A stretch of 64,000 bases of DNA from Streptosporangium sp040640155 (GTDB lineage: Bacteria > Actinomycetota > Actinomycetes > Streptosporangiales > Streptosporangiaceae). Positions 33,159 through 42,399 of this stretch are shown piece after piece. The notes under the pieces were generated by a model. That model had not been told where the DNA came from and did not search any database. It saw only the letters and a program-made list of their open reading frames with translations. Numbering within the stretch: the first letter of the stretch is position 1; every line of letters starts with the position of its first letter. The stretch lies in NCBI RefSeq assembly GCF_040640155.1, contig NZ_JBFABE010000010.1, positions 1-64,000 on the forward strand. Direction: 5' to 3'. The translations under genes were made by a program, and so were the position numbers.

Positions 33159-34514
33159 TCAGAAGATGGCCGCCGTACCGGTGGGGTTGCCCAGCCACGG
33201 TGTGCCGTAGGCGTAGTGCCCGCCGGTGGTGGAGACCATCACGTATCCGTGGGTTCCGTCCGTCCGGTAGCTCACGTCGGAGATCTCACCGGTGACTCCC
33301 CCCGGGGAGCCGCCCAGGTACGGGGCGTTGCCGTAGGCGTAGACCTGGCCGGCCTTGCTGACCATCACGTACCCCTGGCCGTCGCGCGTGGGCGACATGG
33401 CGACGACGGCACGGCTGAACCCGGTCGGGCTGCCGCCCAGGTACTGGGCGTTGCCGTAGGCGTAGACCTGGCCGGCGGAGGTGAGCAGCCAGTAACCGCC
33501 CCCGTCCGGCGTCATCTCCACGTCGACGAACCTGCCCGCGTAGCCGGTCGGGCTGCCGCCCCGGTAGGCGGCCGAGCCGTACGCGTAGACCTGACCGCCC
33601 GCGCTCATCATGACGTACCCCTGGTCGTCGGGCATCGCGGCCATGGCGACGATCTCCTGCTGGTAACCGGTGGGGCTGCCGCCCCTGTACGGGGCGTTCC
33701 CGTACGCGTAGACCTGGCCCGCGGAGCTCAGCAGCCAGTAACCGCCCCCGTTCGAGGTGACCTTGGCATCGACGAAGCGGCCGGAGTAGCCGGTGGGGGA
33801 GCCTCCGTGGTAGCCGCCGTTCCAGGCGTAGACCTGGCCGGTGCTGGAGACGTCGGTGTAGGAGTTCGGGCCGGTGACGTGGACGCCGCCGCCGTTGGCC
33901 ACGGCCTCCGGTGTGGAGGGGGCGCCGATGCTGATCGAGGTCGGGGTGAGGCCCGTGATGGACGTGCCTCGGCCGGCGTTGGCGGGGCACTGCATCACGC
34001 CGTTCCTGCGGATCTCGAAGTGGACGTGCAGGCCCGTCGAGCTGCCGTTGACGGCGGTGTGGCCGATGAGCTGGCCGCGGGTGACCGTGGCGCCGTTGGG
34101 GACCAGCGGGCTGGTCGGCGACTCGGCCAGATGCGCGTAGCGGGTCGACCAGCCGCCGGGGTGGACGACGTCCAGGTAGTTGCCGTACCCGCCCGGGTCC
34201 ACGGGTCTCCAGGCGACGGTGCCGTCGTAGGAGGCGTGGACGGGTGTGGAGGGGGTGCGGGCGATGTCGACGCCCGCGTGCGTGTGCGTGGGACGTGACT
34301 CGCCGCAGGCGCCGCTGACGACGCCGTTCGCCGGCCACCACAGGTAGCCGTCCGGGGCCGCGTGCGCCGGCGCCGTGACGGCCGTCATGGCCCAGGAGAG
34401 GGCGAGCGCGATCGCGAGGACAACGGCCTTTCGCAACCGGGTCAGGCTCCGGCGGGAGCGGGCCGCCGCTGAATCCGATCTCTCCGGGAACCCGGGAAAT
34501 CCGGTGTCGGTCAT
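33159..34514 (-). CDS. Secreted M23 (LytM-type) peptidase-fold protein with beta-propeller-like repeats
   Basis: This 451-residue exported protein has an unusually long N-region before the signal (SRRSLTRL at 20-27, a weak Tat-like motif, then a hydrophobic core to AHA at about 52). Residues about 55-170 are an M23 domain with the zinc ligands H79/D83 (HAGVD) and H163/H165 (HVHFE), and YAHL. From about 195 to the end are six or so imperfect repeats of about 36-43 residues with GGGYWLL...GQVYAYGNAPYLGGSPTG, a family seen in actinobacterial secreted enzymes. It probably cuts peptidoglycan cross-bridges, with the repeats acting as a binding platform. The ribosome site is AAGGAG before ATG 34514. 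Confidence 0.88.
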   Translation of the reverse strand: MTDTGFPGFPERSDSAAARSRRSLTRLRKAVVLAIALALSWAMTAVTAPAHAAPDGYLWWPANGVVSGACGESRPTHTHAGVDIARTPSTPVHASYDGTVAWRPVDPGGYGNYLDVVHPGGWSTRYAHLAESPTSPLVPNGATVTRGQLIGHTAVNGSSTGLHVHFEIRRNGVMQCPANAGRGTSITGLTPTSISIGAPSTPEAVANGGGVHVTGPNSYTDVSSTGQVYAWNGGYHGGSPTGYSGRFVDAKVTSNGGGYWLLSSAGQVYAYGNAPYRGGSPTGYQQEIVAMAAMPDDQGYVMMSAGGQVYAYGSAAYRGGSPTGYAGRFVDVEMTPDGGGYWLLTSAGQVYAYGNAQYLGGSPTGFSRAVVAMSPTRDGQGYVMVSKAGQVYAYGNAPYLGGSPGGVTGEISDVSYRTDGTHGYVMVSTTGGHYAYGTPWLGNPTGTAAIF

Positions 34515-34678
34515 CGGGTGACTCCTTCGGGAGGTGCCGCGGCGGGGCGCGGCGAGGGGACGTGTTGACGAAGGGGGCGGGAGGGCGGGCCGTGGCGGGC
34601 GGGCCTCGAGGGACCGGCCGTGGCCGCGGTCCGCCCCGGGCACCGGCGGGGGTGCCCCTGTGGTGCCGGGCGGGAGTG

Positions 34679-35884
34679 TCAGGCGCGTTCCCAGATGGCG
34701 ACCCAGTCGATCTGGACGTTGCCCTTCGCGGTGTCGGCCGGCCCGGTGGGGGTCGTCTCGGTCTGCAGCACCCAGTGCATGGGCCGGTTCGGGATGAACG
34801 CGGTGTTCGTGCTGGTGCCGATGGTGGTTCCGTCCAGGAGGAACCGCACCGACTGGGGGGTCCATTCGATGACGGCGGTGTGCCATCCGCCGTAGGTGGC
34901 GGTGGTGGGGAAGGGGTCCTGGTCCCGGGGGGCGCCCCGGTGGTGCATGAACGCCTCGATGCGGCCGTTCAGGTTTCCCTCCGGGAAGTCGATCTCCCCG
35001 TCGGACCAGTTGTCGGAGTCCGGCCACAGCAGCCAGGCCGTCTTGTAACCGGCCACGGCGTCGGCGCGGAAGCGCACCGCGTAGCGGCCGTAGGTCAGCC
35101 CGTGGTAGGCGTTGGCGTGCCCGGGGATGATCGGCAGCGGCGCCGAGACGAGGTGCCTGCCGCCCTCGGTGCGCAGGTGCATGTTCATCACGCCGTTGCC
35201 GACGCTGATCACTTTCCTGGGGTCGTACCAGCCGTTGCCGGAGGTCTCGGAGCCGTTGTCGTAGGCGGTCCACCTGCTCGCCACCGCGGCGGGGAAGCTT
35301 CCCAGCGGTACGGGGGTGGCGAAGTCGTCGGTGAAGACCTGTCGCCATCCGGTCAGGTCACCCTTGGGCATGGCCTGTCCGGAGGGGTCGGGCGTGCCGG
35401 CGGGCACCTGCCAGAGCTGTGCCGGGCCGGCGTCGCAGGTGTGGACCCAGATCGGGTTCCCGTCGGCGGTGCCGGCGTTCTTGGAGGCCAGGCAGAGGCC
35501 GGAGTGGACGTTGACGAGGGTGCCGTTCGGCCGGGGGGTCCAGATCTGGGCCGGGCCGCCGTCGCAGGCGTACAGCCATACCGGGGTGGTCGAGACGGTG
35601 CCGGCGCCCTTGACCGCCAGGCAGTGATCGCCCTGTACCCGGATCGTGCCGTCGCCGGGCAGGGTCCACCGCTGCTGGGCGGCGCCGTTGCAGGTCCACA
35701 GGACGATCGGGTTGCCGTTGGCGGTGCTGCCGGTGGCGTTGTCCAGGCATTTGCCGGCGATGCCCTTGACCGGGCCGGGCACCGTGGCCGCGTGAGCGCC
35801 GGACGGTACGGCCGTCGCCGTCGCCGTCGCCACGAGTACCGCGGTCACCGCGGCGAGCCTTTTCCAGTGCGTCGCTCTTCCCAT
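34679..35884 (-). CDS. Secreted glycoside hydrolase family 16 with CBM13 (ricin-B) lectin domain
   Basis: This 401-residue exported enzyme has a signal peptide (1-33, ending AHA). It then has a CBM13 beta-trefoil with three QxW-type repeats (about 38-160: QQRWTL, AQIWTP, AQLWQV). A GH16 domain (about 180-401) carries the catalytic motif E297-I-D-F-P-E302. Its pattern is of beta-glucanase or related endo-hydrolases; the precise glucan is not determinable. It is transcribed in the same direction as the M23 gene, 164 nt upstream of it. The start ATG 35884 has a GGAG ribosome site. Confidence 0.92.
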   Translation of the reverse strand: MGRATHWKRLAAVTAVLVATATATAVPSGAHAATVPGPVKGIAGKCLDNATGSTANGNPIVLWTCNGAAQQRWTLPGDGTIRVQGDHCLAVKGAGTVSTTPVWLYACDGGPAQIWTPRPNGTLVNVHSGLCLASKNAGTADGNPIWVHTCDAGPAQLWQVPAGTPDPSGQAMPKGDLTGWRQVFTDDFATPVPLGSFPAAVASRWTAYDNGSETSGNGWYDPRKVISVGNGVMNMHLRTEGGRHLVSAPLPIIPGHANAYHGLTYGRYAVRFRADAVAGYKTAWLLWPDSDNWSDGEIDFPEGNLNGRIEAFMHHRGAPRDQDPFPTTATYGGWHTAVIEWTPQSVRFLLDGTTIGTSTNTAFIPNRPMHWVLQTETTPTGPADTAKGNVQIDWVAIWERA

Positions 35885-36057
35885 GAGGTCTCCTTCTCCT
35901 CCGTCGTCGGCGTACTGCCTCAGAGATTCCGGAAACCCCGGCCCGCGCGGAACCGGTCAACGTCCCGCGTAACGTTTCAGCCCCTTCGCCTTCACGGATA
36001 CGGCCCGATGTGGAACGTTTCATGAAGTGGGTAACCGGCCGATCACAGGGAGGGAAC

Positions 36058-36882
36058 ATGAGCCAGGAGGTACCTCGCCGCCGTAGCCCCGGTCAGCTCG
36101 GAGATCTACCGGCGGATGTTCCCCCGGCGCGTGCGGCCTTGATCCAGGAGATGCGCAGGGGGCGGGAGAAGGCGAATCTGAGCCTGAACGACCTCGCCCG
36201 GGAGATGTTCTCCTCCAAGGCGACCGTGAGCCGCTGGCTCAACGCCCGAGCCCTGCCGGACGAGAAGCAGGTGATCCGCTGGGCCGAGCTGTGCGGCACC
36301 GAGGTGCCGCGCATGACGGACCTGTGGCGGCGGGCGCACGCCCTGGAGCCCTCCGCCGCGCTCCGGGACGCGCCCGCCCCGCCGGAGCCGAGGAGGGGTC
36401 GCGGGAGGACGGCGGTGATCCTCTCGATCACCCTTCTGGCGTGCGTCGCCGGGATCTCGATCGCGGTCTGGACGAAACGCTCCACCACGCCGCCGTGTGC
36501 GGTGGACTATCCGGTGTCGCTTCACGTGCCGCCGCAGAGCGGAGAGGTCATGGACGTCACGGCCGAGGTGAAATGCGGGCTGGCACCGGACCGGAAATAC
36601 CTCGTCGTCGAGGAGGTCCCCAATGTCGATCCTCGAAACCCGCACCCGGCGTATTACGTCAAGTCCCAGATCCTCAAGACCCGGATCGGGGAATCCTCCG
36701 TGGCCCGCCTCGTTTTGAAGGAACCCGTCGGGATGCGCGCCAAGTTCTACGTCATCAGCGTGGACGCCGCCGGCGAACGGCAGATGGAGCAGAACCACAT
36801 CGTCGACAACGGCCTGCTGAACCTGCCCGACGGCACCCGGCAGGAGTCACCGGTGAGCTGGCATGTCAAGGCGTGGCAGTGA
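36058..36882 (+). CDS. Membrane-anchored XRE-type HTH protein with extracytoplasmic domain
   Basis: This 274-residue protein has a cytoplasmic HTH (about 18-80: LIQEMRRGREKANLSLNDLA, then SKATVSRWLNARALPDE). A linker and one transmembrane helix (about 117-136) follow, then an extracytoplasmic domain of about 130 residues that I do not recognise. The layout suggests a one-component sensor that carries a signal from outside to the DNA. ATG 36058 follows AGGGAGGGA. It is divergent from the secreted GH16 gene 173 nt away, an obvious candidate target. Confidence 0.75.
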   Translation: MSQEVPRRRSPGQLGDLPADVPPARAALIQEMRRGREKANLSLNDLAREMFSSKATVSRWLNARALPDEKQVIRWAELCGTEVPRMTDLWRRAHALEPSAALRDAPAPPEPRRGRGRTAVILSITLLACVAGISIAVWTKRSTTPPCAVDYPVSLHVPPQSGEVMDVTAEVKCGLAPDRKYLVVEEVPNVDPRNPHPAYYVKSQILKTRIGESSVARLVLKEPVGMRAKFYVISVDAAGERQMEQNHIVDNGLLNLPDGTRQESPVSWHVKAWQ

Positions 36883-36957
36883 GGGCCTCCCGCGCTCCCG
36901 GCCGGTGCGCCGTCCCGGCGGGTCCTGCCGGGACGGCCCCCTGTACGGTTCCGCGGT

Positions 36958-38433
36958 ATGGAACGAGAAGTGGTGGATCAGGGACGTACCGGCTCATCCT
37001 CGGGGATGAGCGATCCTTTGCACGAGCGTGACCAGGCGGCGGCCGCGCTGGACGCGGTGGCCCGGGCCGCGGGCCCCTACCTCGACTCCCTCGACGACCG
37101 CCCGGTCCACGACCACGGGGCCGACGATCTCCTCGACCTGCTCGACCATCCGCTTCCCGAGCACGGCGAGGGCACCCTGGACACCGTCCGGCGGCTGCTG
37201 CACGTCGGCACCGGCGCGGCCACGCACTCCTCGGGGCCCCGGTTCTTCCACCTCATCGTCGGCGGTTCGACCCCGGCGGCCCAGGCCGGCGACTGGACGG
37301 CCACGCTGCTCGACCAGGTCGGGGGGCTCTGGCTGACCTCGCCGTTCGCCACCCGGGCGGAGACCGTCGTGCTGGGGTGGCTGAAGGAGCTGTTCGGCCT
37401 GCCGTCGTCGTACGGCGCGGTGCTGACGCCCAGCGCCACGTTCGCCAACCTCACCGGCCTGGCCTGCGCCCGGCAGTGGTGGGGCGAGAGGCACGGCGCC
37501 GACGTGACGGCCGACGGGCTGGCGGGGTTGCCGAGGATGCCCGTGCTGGCCGGGGGGTACCTCCACCCGAGCAGCCGCAAGGCGCTGCAGATCCTCGGCT
37601 GCGGGCGCGACGCCGCGCGGATCCTGGCCGCGGACGAGACCGGGCGGGTCGACCTGGCGGCCATGGACCGGGCGCTCGGCGAGATCGACGGCCCGGCGGT
37701 GATCGTCGCGAACGCGGGCGAGGTGAACACCGGGGACTTCGACCCCATCGCCGACCTGGCCGACCTGGCCGAGCGGCACGGCGCCTGGCTGCACGTGGAC
37801 GGGGCCTTCGGGCTGTTCGCGGCGGCCTCACCGCGCCTGTCGCACCTGGTCGAGGGGGTCGAGCGGGCCGACTCGGTGGCCTCCGACGGGCACAAGTGGC
37901 TGAACGTGCCCTATGAGAGCGGGTTCGCCTTCGTCCGCGAGCCGGAGCTGATGGGCAGGTCGTTCGGCGCGTGGGGCGCCGCCTACCTGCCCTCCGGGAA
38001 CGATCCGCACGTCAACTACAACATGCTGGGGCCGGAGTCCTCCCGGCGGGCGCGGGCGCTGCCCATCTGGGCGACCCTGCGGGCGTACGGCAGGCAGGGC
38101 TACCGGCAGATGGTCGAGCGCCATCACGGCCTGGCCCTGCGGCTCGGCGCGGTCGTCGAGGAGGCCGACGACCTGGAACTGCTGGCTCCGGTACGGCTGT
38201 CCGTGGTCTGCTTCCGCTACCGGCCGCCGGGGGTGCCCGAGGAGGAGCTGGACGCGCTGAACGCGTGGATCGGCGCGGAGCTGCTTGCCGACGGCCGCGT
38301 CTACGCCGGGACCACGACCTACCGGGGGGTCACGGCGCTGCGCCCGGCCATCTTCAACTGGCGCACCACCGAGACCGACGTGGACCTGCTGATCTCGATC
38401 ATCCGGGAGATCATCGCCCGCCGCCCGGTCTGA
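36958..38433 (+). CDS. PLP-dependent group II amino acid decarboxylase-like enzyme
   Basis: This is a protein of up to 491 residues with the aromatic-amino-acid/glutamate decarboxylase fold. Blocks include GPRFFHLIVGGSTPAA, SYGAVLTPSATFANLTGL, VANAGEVNTGDFDPI, the PLP Asp in WLHVDGAFGLFA and the Schiff-base Lys in SDGHKWLNVPYESG. The substrate is uncertain, perhaps an aromatic or branched amino acid. ATG 36958 or ATG 37006 (MSDPLHERD) could be the start. Its last 23 nt overlap the convergent membrane protein gene. Confidence 0.85.
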   Translation: MEREVVDQGRTGSSSGMSDPLHERDQAAAALDAVARAAGPYLDSLDDRPVHDHGADDLLDLLDHPLPEHGEGTLDTVRRLLHVGTGAATHSSGPRFFHLIVGGSTPAAQAGDWTATLLDQVGGLWLTSPFATRAETVVLGWLKELFGLPSSYGAVLTPSATFANLTGLACARQWWGERHGADVTADGLAGLPRMPVLAGGYLHPSSRKALQILGCGRDAARILAADETGRVDLAAMDRALGEIDGPAVIVANAGEVNTGDFDPIADLADLAERHGAWLHVDGAFGLFAAASPRLSHLVEGVERADSVASDGHKWLNVPYESGFAFVREPELMGRSFGAWGAAYLPSGNDPHVNYNMLGPESSRRARALPIWATLRAYGRQGYRQMVERHHGLALRLGAVVEEADDLELLAPVRLSVVCFRYRPPGVPEEELDALNAWIGAELLADGRVYAGTTTYRGVTALRPAIFNWRTTETDVDLLISIIREIIARRPV

Positions 38434-39556
38434 GCTCGGGCCCGTCCACCCCGGGCCGGTCACCGGCCGGCTCGGGCCGGTCACCGGCCGGTTTCGTCCC
38501 GCTCCCGCCCGGTTCCGTCCCGCCCCCGCCCGGCTCGGCCGCGTCCGGAGCCGGGCGGCCCTGGCAGCGCGGGTCGGCCGGCGCCCGGGTCGAGGCCGGG
38601 GCCGGGGCGAGCCAGGAGATCACGCTCTGCTCGACGTACCAGCCGTGCAGGTTCACCCACGTCCTGGGCACCTCCCCGGGGTCGGGGCAGAGCACCTTCG
38701 ACCGCAACCGGTCGTTGCGGACGAAGCTCACCGCGCCGTCGCGGCGCAGCACCGTGGACATCTGGTCGTCGGTGGCGACCAGGTGGCCGACCACCACCTC
38801 GGTGGAGCCCTCCCCCTCGATCTGCACGGCGACCAGCGGCAGGATCGGCGCCCGCATCACGACCACCCCGACCAGGAGCGGCGTGAGCACCGCCATCGCG
38901 ATCGCGATGCCGTGGGTCAGCACCCGCGCGGGCGCCGACGGCACCGGGCCGGTCAGCAGCGCCGCCAGGCCCGGGGGGAGCGTCAGCAGCAGCGCGGTCG
39001 CCACGTCCCGCTGCGTGAACGCGGCGGCGATGGCCGGCCACAGCAGCACGTACGACAGCGCCCCGGCGACCACGGGCAGCCCGTAGCAGACCGCGGCGCG
39101 CAGCCCGGCGTGGTCGGGGAAGCGGTCGCGCACGGTCAGGCCCGCCAGCGCGAGCGAGAGCATCATCAGGGTCGGCAGGAAGCGCAACTGCCAGGTGCAC
39201 ACGCCCACCACGACGGTCAGGACCACCACCCATCCGGGCAGCCGCCGCGCCGAGCGCACCAGCCACGAGGAGCGGCCCGTGCTGATCCAGTGGAGGGTGC
39301 CGAGCAGCCTGCCGCCGACGCAGGCGACGGGCAGCACCCACATCGTGGTCAGCAGGACCGCGCTCAGCAGGCCCAGCGGGCTGATCGTCTGCACGAGCAG
39401 CAGCAGCGTCTGGGTGTCCTGCCTGCTGGCGTACCAGAGGCGCATCACCAGCAGGACGATCGGGAAGACCGGCAGCAGCGTGAGGAACCACTCCTGGTTC
39501 CTCGGCGCCTCCCTGGTCCGTGCCCCGGCCCGCACGGTCCGCGCGTCGGTCTTCAA
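38411..39556 (-). CDS. Polytopic membrane protein, partner of the solute-binding protein
   Basis: This 381-residue protein has about eight hydrophobic segments between residues 20 and 270. A soluble domain of about 80 residues follows (VVVGHLVATDDQMSTVLRRD, then KVLCPDPGEVPRTWVNLHGW), ending in a low-complexity Pro/Gly tail. It lacks the EAA loop of ABC permeases. The start is a TTG at 39556 whose last base is shared with the upstream stop (TTGA), so it is translated only after the solute-binding gene. I do not recognise the family; a receptor or signalling role like GlnX is one possibility. Its 3' end overlaps the decarboxylase gene. Confidence 0.7.
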   Translation of the reverse strand: MKTDARTVRAGARTREAPRNQEWFLTLLPVFPIVLLVMRLWYASRQDTQTLLLLVQTISPLGLLSAVLLTTMWVLPVACVGGRLLGTLHWISTGRSSWLVRSARRLPGWVVVLTVVVGVCTWQLRFLPTLMMLSLALAGLTVRDRFPDHAGLRAAVCYGLPVVAGALSYVLLWPAIAAAFTQRDVATALLLTLPPGLAALLTGPVPSAPARVLTHGIAIAMAVLTPLLVGVVVMRAPILPLVAVQIEGEGSTEVVVGHLVATDDQMSTVLRRDGAVSFVRNDRLRSKVLCPDPGEVPRTWVNLHGWYVEQSVISWLAPAPASTRAPADPRCQGRPAPDAAEPGGGGTEPGGSGTKPAGDRPEPAGDRPGVDGPELRPGGGR

Positions 39557-40770
39557 CGGGAGGGGCAGTCCTGGACGGGAAGGGTCCGCTCCCACGGCCA
39601 GCGGCGCACCGCGGGCGGCAGGGCGCACGGCTGCTCGGCCTGGGCCACGTTCACCCGGGGGCTGGCCGACAGCAGCGGGTCGATGTGGTCGCGGTACGCG
39701 TCCTCCCAGCGCCGGTCCTGCGGGTCGGCGTAGGAGCGGTAGAGCGAGAGGTCGACCAGGGTGCGCAGGGCCGCGTTGGCCCCGGCGTTGACCGCCCACA
39801 TCTCGGTCTTCTCCAGCGCGATGTCGTGGTGGCGCAGCTTCCCGCCGGAGGCGGCGACGAACCCGGCCAGCAGGGCCGCGTCGGTGGTCACCGCGTCGTA
39901 GTCCCCGCTCTCCAGGCCGCTCACGCAGTCGCTGATCAGGTTCTTGCCGGTGACGACGGCCCTCGTCGCCCTGGCCAGCTCGCCCTCGGAGGTGGAGGTG
40001 CCGAGCGTGCAGACCTTCTTGCCCCCGAGCTGGCCCAGGGAGGTGATCGAGCCCGGGTACTCGGACCTGGTCACCACCGACTGCTCGGTGAACAGGTAGG
40101 GGGTGGAGAAGCCGACCGAGGGGTCGGCCTTGCGGGAGGGGGTCACGCTGAAGGTCGCGACCACCAGGTCGACCTTGACGAACCGGCCGTTGTCGTCCTG
40201 GGCCTGCATGCGCGCCCTGTCCTCGGTCTCGATCGCCAGGAACTCCACCTGGTCGGGCAGGTAGCCCAGATCGGCCGCGATCATGTAGGCGATGTCGATG
40301 TCGAAGCCCGCGAAGACGCGCCTGCCGGTCCGCTCCTGCAGGGCGATGCCCGGGGTGTCGACCTTCACGCCGATCCGGATCCTGTCCCGCTCGAACAGGC
40401 CCGCCTTCTCCCGCAGCTCGGCCTCGGTGGGAGGCCCGTTCACCCAGGCCACGGACGCGGCGACCACGGCGGCTGCGACGACCAGCGCGATCCAGGCGAC
40501 CAGCCGGAAACGGCGGAAGCGGCGGACCCGGGGCGGGGGGCCGGCGTACCCCCCCTCCGGGGCGCCGGGATCGCCCGGGTCGCCGTGGGCGGCGTGGTCG
40601 TCACGGTCGCCGGGCGCGCCGTGAGTGCCACCGGCGAGGTGCTCGCGGTCGTCGTCACCGGATCGGACGGTGCGATCGGGCCCGGCGCCCCCCGGCACCG
40701 CCGCCCGCCGGCCCGGCCGGCGGCCGAGCCGGCGCTCACGCCCTCCCCCGTCCGCAGGTCCCTGTGCCAT
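39553..40770 (-). CDS. Membrane-anchored family 3 solute-binding (glutamate-type) protein
   Basis: This 405-residue protein has a disordered, charged N-terminus of about 85 residues, one transmembrane helix (about 90-112) and an extracytoplasmic SBP_bac_3 domain (about 130-385). That domain has RIGVKVDTPGIA, FAGFDIDIAYMIAADLGY, DLVVATFSVTPSRK and VCTLGTSTSEGEL, typical of glutamate/glutamine binders. A long cytoplasmic tail is odd for a transporter component and suggests signalling. No ABC ATPase is adjacent. I chose ATG 40770; a GTG directly upstream at 40773 is possible. The ribosome site is GGGGG. Confidence 0.82.
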   Translation of the reverse strand: MAQGPADGGGRERRLGRRPGRRAAVPGGAGPDRTVRSGDDDREHLAGGTHGAPGDRDDHAAHGDPGDPGAPEGGYAGPPPRVRRFRRFRLVAWIALVVAAAVVAASVAWVNGPPTEAELREKAGLFERDRIRIGVKVDTPGIALQERTGRRVFAGFDIDIAYMIAADLGYLPDQVEFLAIETEDRARMQAQDDNGRFVKVDLVVATFSVTPSRKADPSVGFSTPYLFTEQSVVTRSEYPGSITSLGQLGGKKVCTLGTSTSEGELARATRAVVTGKNLISDCVSGLESGDYDAVTTDAALLAGFVAASGGKLRHHDIALEKTEMWAVNAGANAALRTLVDLSLYRSYADPQDRRWEDAYRDHIDPLLSASPRVNVAQAEQPCALPPAVRRWPWERTLPVQDCPSR

Positions 40771-40973
40771 CACACCCCCGGACTCCCTTTTCCGAGTAGG
40801 TTATGCCGCCGTCATGCGCGGTGGGAGCTCCTTCACCAAGAAGAGATCAAATGCCCTTTTTCCGGGTGGAGAACGGTGAGAAATTCCCGGGAGGGGATCG
40901 GGAGAACCCCGGGGGAACCCCCGGACCGGGCCGGGAGGAATCCCCCGGACCGGGGTCGCGGGAAAGGCGCGGC

Positions 40974-41663
40974 TCAGACGGCGAGAAGGCGGTGAATCCC
41001 CTCCTCGCGCAGTTCCGCGGCCTCACCGGAATGGACGACGTGCCCGGCGTCGAGAATGACGAACCGGTCGGCCAGCCGCAGTGCCAGGTCCAGGTACTGC
41101 TCGACCAGCAGGATCGACAGCCCCGTCGCGTGCAGCCGCTCGATCGCCTCCTCGATCTCGATGACGATCGACGGCTGGATGCCCTCGGTGGGCTCGTCCA
41201 GGATGAGCAGCTTCGGCCGGGTGACCAGGGCCCTGGCGATGGCGAGCTGCTGCTGCTGGCCGCCGGACAGGAACCCGGCGCGCCGCCTGAGCAGCGGCTT
41301 GAGCCGGGGGAAGGTCTCCAGTGCCTCCTCCAGCGCCTCCCTGGGCCCCCTGGCGGCCTCCAGCGTCACCTGGAGGTTGTCGAGCACGCTGAGCTGCGGG
41401 AAGGTCTCGTGTCCCTGGGGGACGTACGCCATGCCGAGGCGCACCCGCTCGTGCGGCGGCAGGCGCGTCACGTCGCGGCCCTCGAACAGCACCGTGCCCG
41501 CGGTGGCGGGCAGCACGCCCGTCACGGTGTTGAGCAGGGTGGTCTTGCCCACCCCGTTGCGGCCCATCACGCACATGAGCCGTCCGGGTTCGACCTCCAG
41601 GGACACCCCGAACAAAACCCGGGCCCTGCCGTACCCGGCGTCAAGTTCCCGTACCGACAGCAT
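40974..41663 (-). CDS. urtE: Urea ABC transporter ATP-binding subunit UrtE
   Basis: This 229-residue ATPase of the LivF type has Walker A GRNGVGKTT, Q-loop YVPQGHETFP, signature LSGGQQQQ, Walker B LLILDEPTEGIQPS and H-loop-region VEQY. The DEPTEGIQPSIV block is characteristic of UrtE. It is the last gene of the urtABCDE operon and overlaps urtD by 23 nt. Confidence 0.95.
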   Translation of the reverse strand: MLSVRELDAGYGRARVLFGVSLEVEPGRLMCVMGRNGVGKTTLLNTVTGVLPATAGTVLFEGRDVTRLPPHERVRLGMAYVPQGHETFPQLSVLDNLQVTLEAARGPREALEEALETFPRLKPLLRRRAGFLSGGQQQQLAIARALVTRPKLLILDEPTEGIQPSIVIEIEEAIERLHATGLSILLVEQYLDLALRLADRFVILDAGHVVHSGEAAELREEGIHRLLAV

Positions 41664-42399
41664 CGCTCCGCCTCCTTCCCAGGTAGACCTCCTGCACGCG
41701 CGGGTCGTCGCGGACCTCGTCCACCGACCCCTCGACCAGCACCCTGCCCTCGTGCAGGACGGTGACCTGCGAGGCGTACCTGCGCAGGAACTCCATGTCG
41801 TGCTCGATGACGATCACCGTGTGGTCGTTCGCCACGGACGTCAGGAGCTCGCCGGTGCGTTCCCGCTCGTCCTTGGACATCCCGGCCACCGGCTCGTCCA
41901 GCAGGAGCAACCTGGGGCGCTGGGTGAGCAGCATGCCGATCTCCAGCCACTGCCGCTGGCCGTGGGAGAGCACCCCGGCCGGGCGTCCGGCCAGGTCCTT
42001 CAGCCCGGTGGTCTCCAGTGCCTCGGCGACGGCGTCCGGCACGCCACGCCCGCGCCGGGCCAGCGACCAGAGCGGGCGGCGGAAGGAGGCGGCCAGGTCG
42101 AGGTTCTCCGCCACGGTGAGCTCCTCGAAGACCACCGAGGTCTGGAAGGTCCGCCCGACGCCGAGCCGGACGATCCTGTGCTCGCGCAGGCCGGCCAGGT
42201 CTCGGCCGTCGAAGACGACCTCGCCGGTGGTGGGCCGGGTCAGGCCGGTGATCACGTCGATGAGCGTCGTCTTGCCGGCGCCGTTGGGGCCGATGAGGAA
42301 GCGCAGCTCCCCCTCCCGCACGGTCAGGTCGACGCCGTCGATGGCCCGGAAGCCGTCGAAGACCACGCTCAGCCCGCGTACCTCCAGCATCGGGCTCAT
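41641..42399 (-). CDS. urtD: Urea ABC transporter ATP-binding subunit UrtD
   Basis: This 252-residue ATPase of the LivG type pairs with UrtE. Walker A is GPNGAGKTT, the signature region is LSHGQRQWLEIGMLL with LSHGQ replacing LSGGQ (normal for UrtD), and Walker B is LLLLDEPVAGMSKDE. The start is ATG 42399, overlapping the urtC stop (ATGA). Confidence 0.95.
   Translation of the reverse strand: MSPMLEVRGLSVVFDGFRAIDGVDLTVREGELRFLIGPNGAGKTTLIDVITGLTRPTTGEVVFDGRDLAGLREHRIVRLGVGRTFQTSVVFEELTVAENLDLAASFRRPLWSLARRGRGVPDAVAEALETTGLKDLAGRPAGVLSHGQRQWLEIGMLLTQRPRLLLLDEPVAGMSKDERERTGELLTSVANDHTVIVIEHDMEFLRRYASQVTVLHEGRVLVEGSVDEVRDDPRVQEVYLGRRRSDAVGTGT

Noticed and set aside
34515..34678. A c-di-AMP (ydaO) riboswitch before the M23 gene
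   Set aside because: The region between the M23 and GH16 genes is simple GC-rich sequence without the conserved ydaO motifs.
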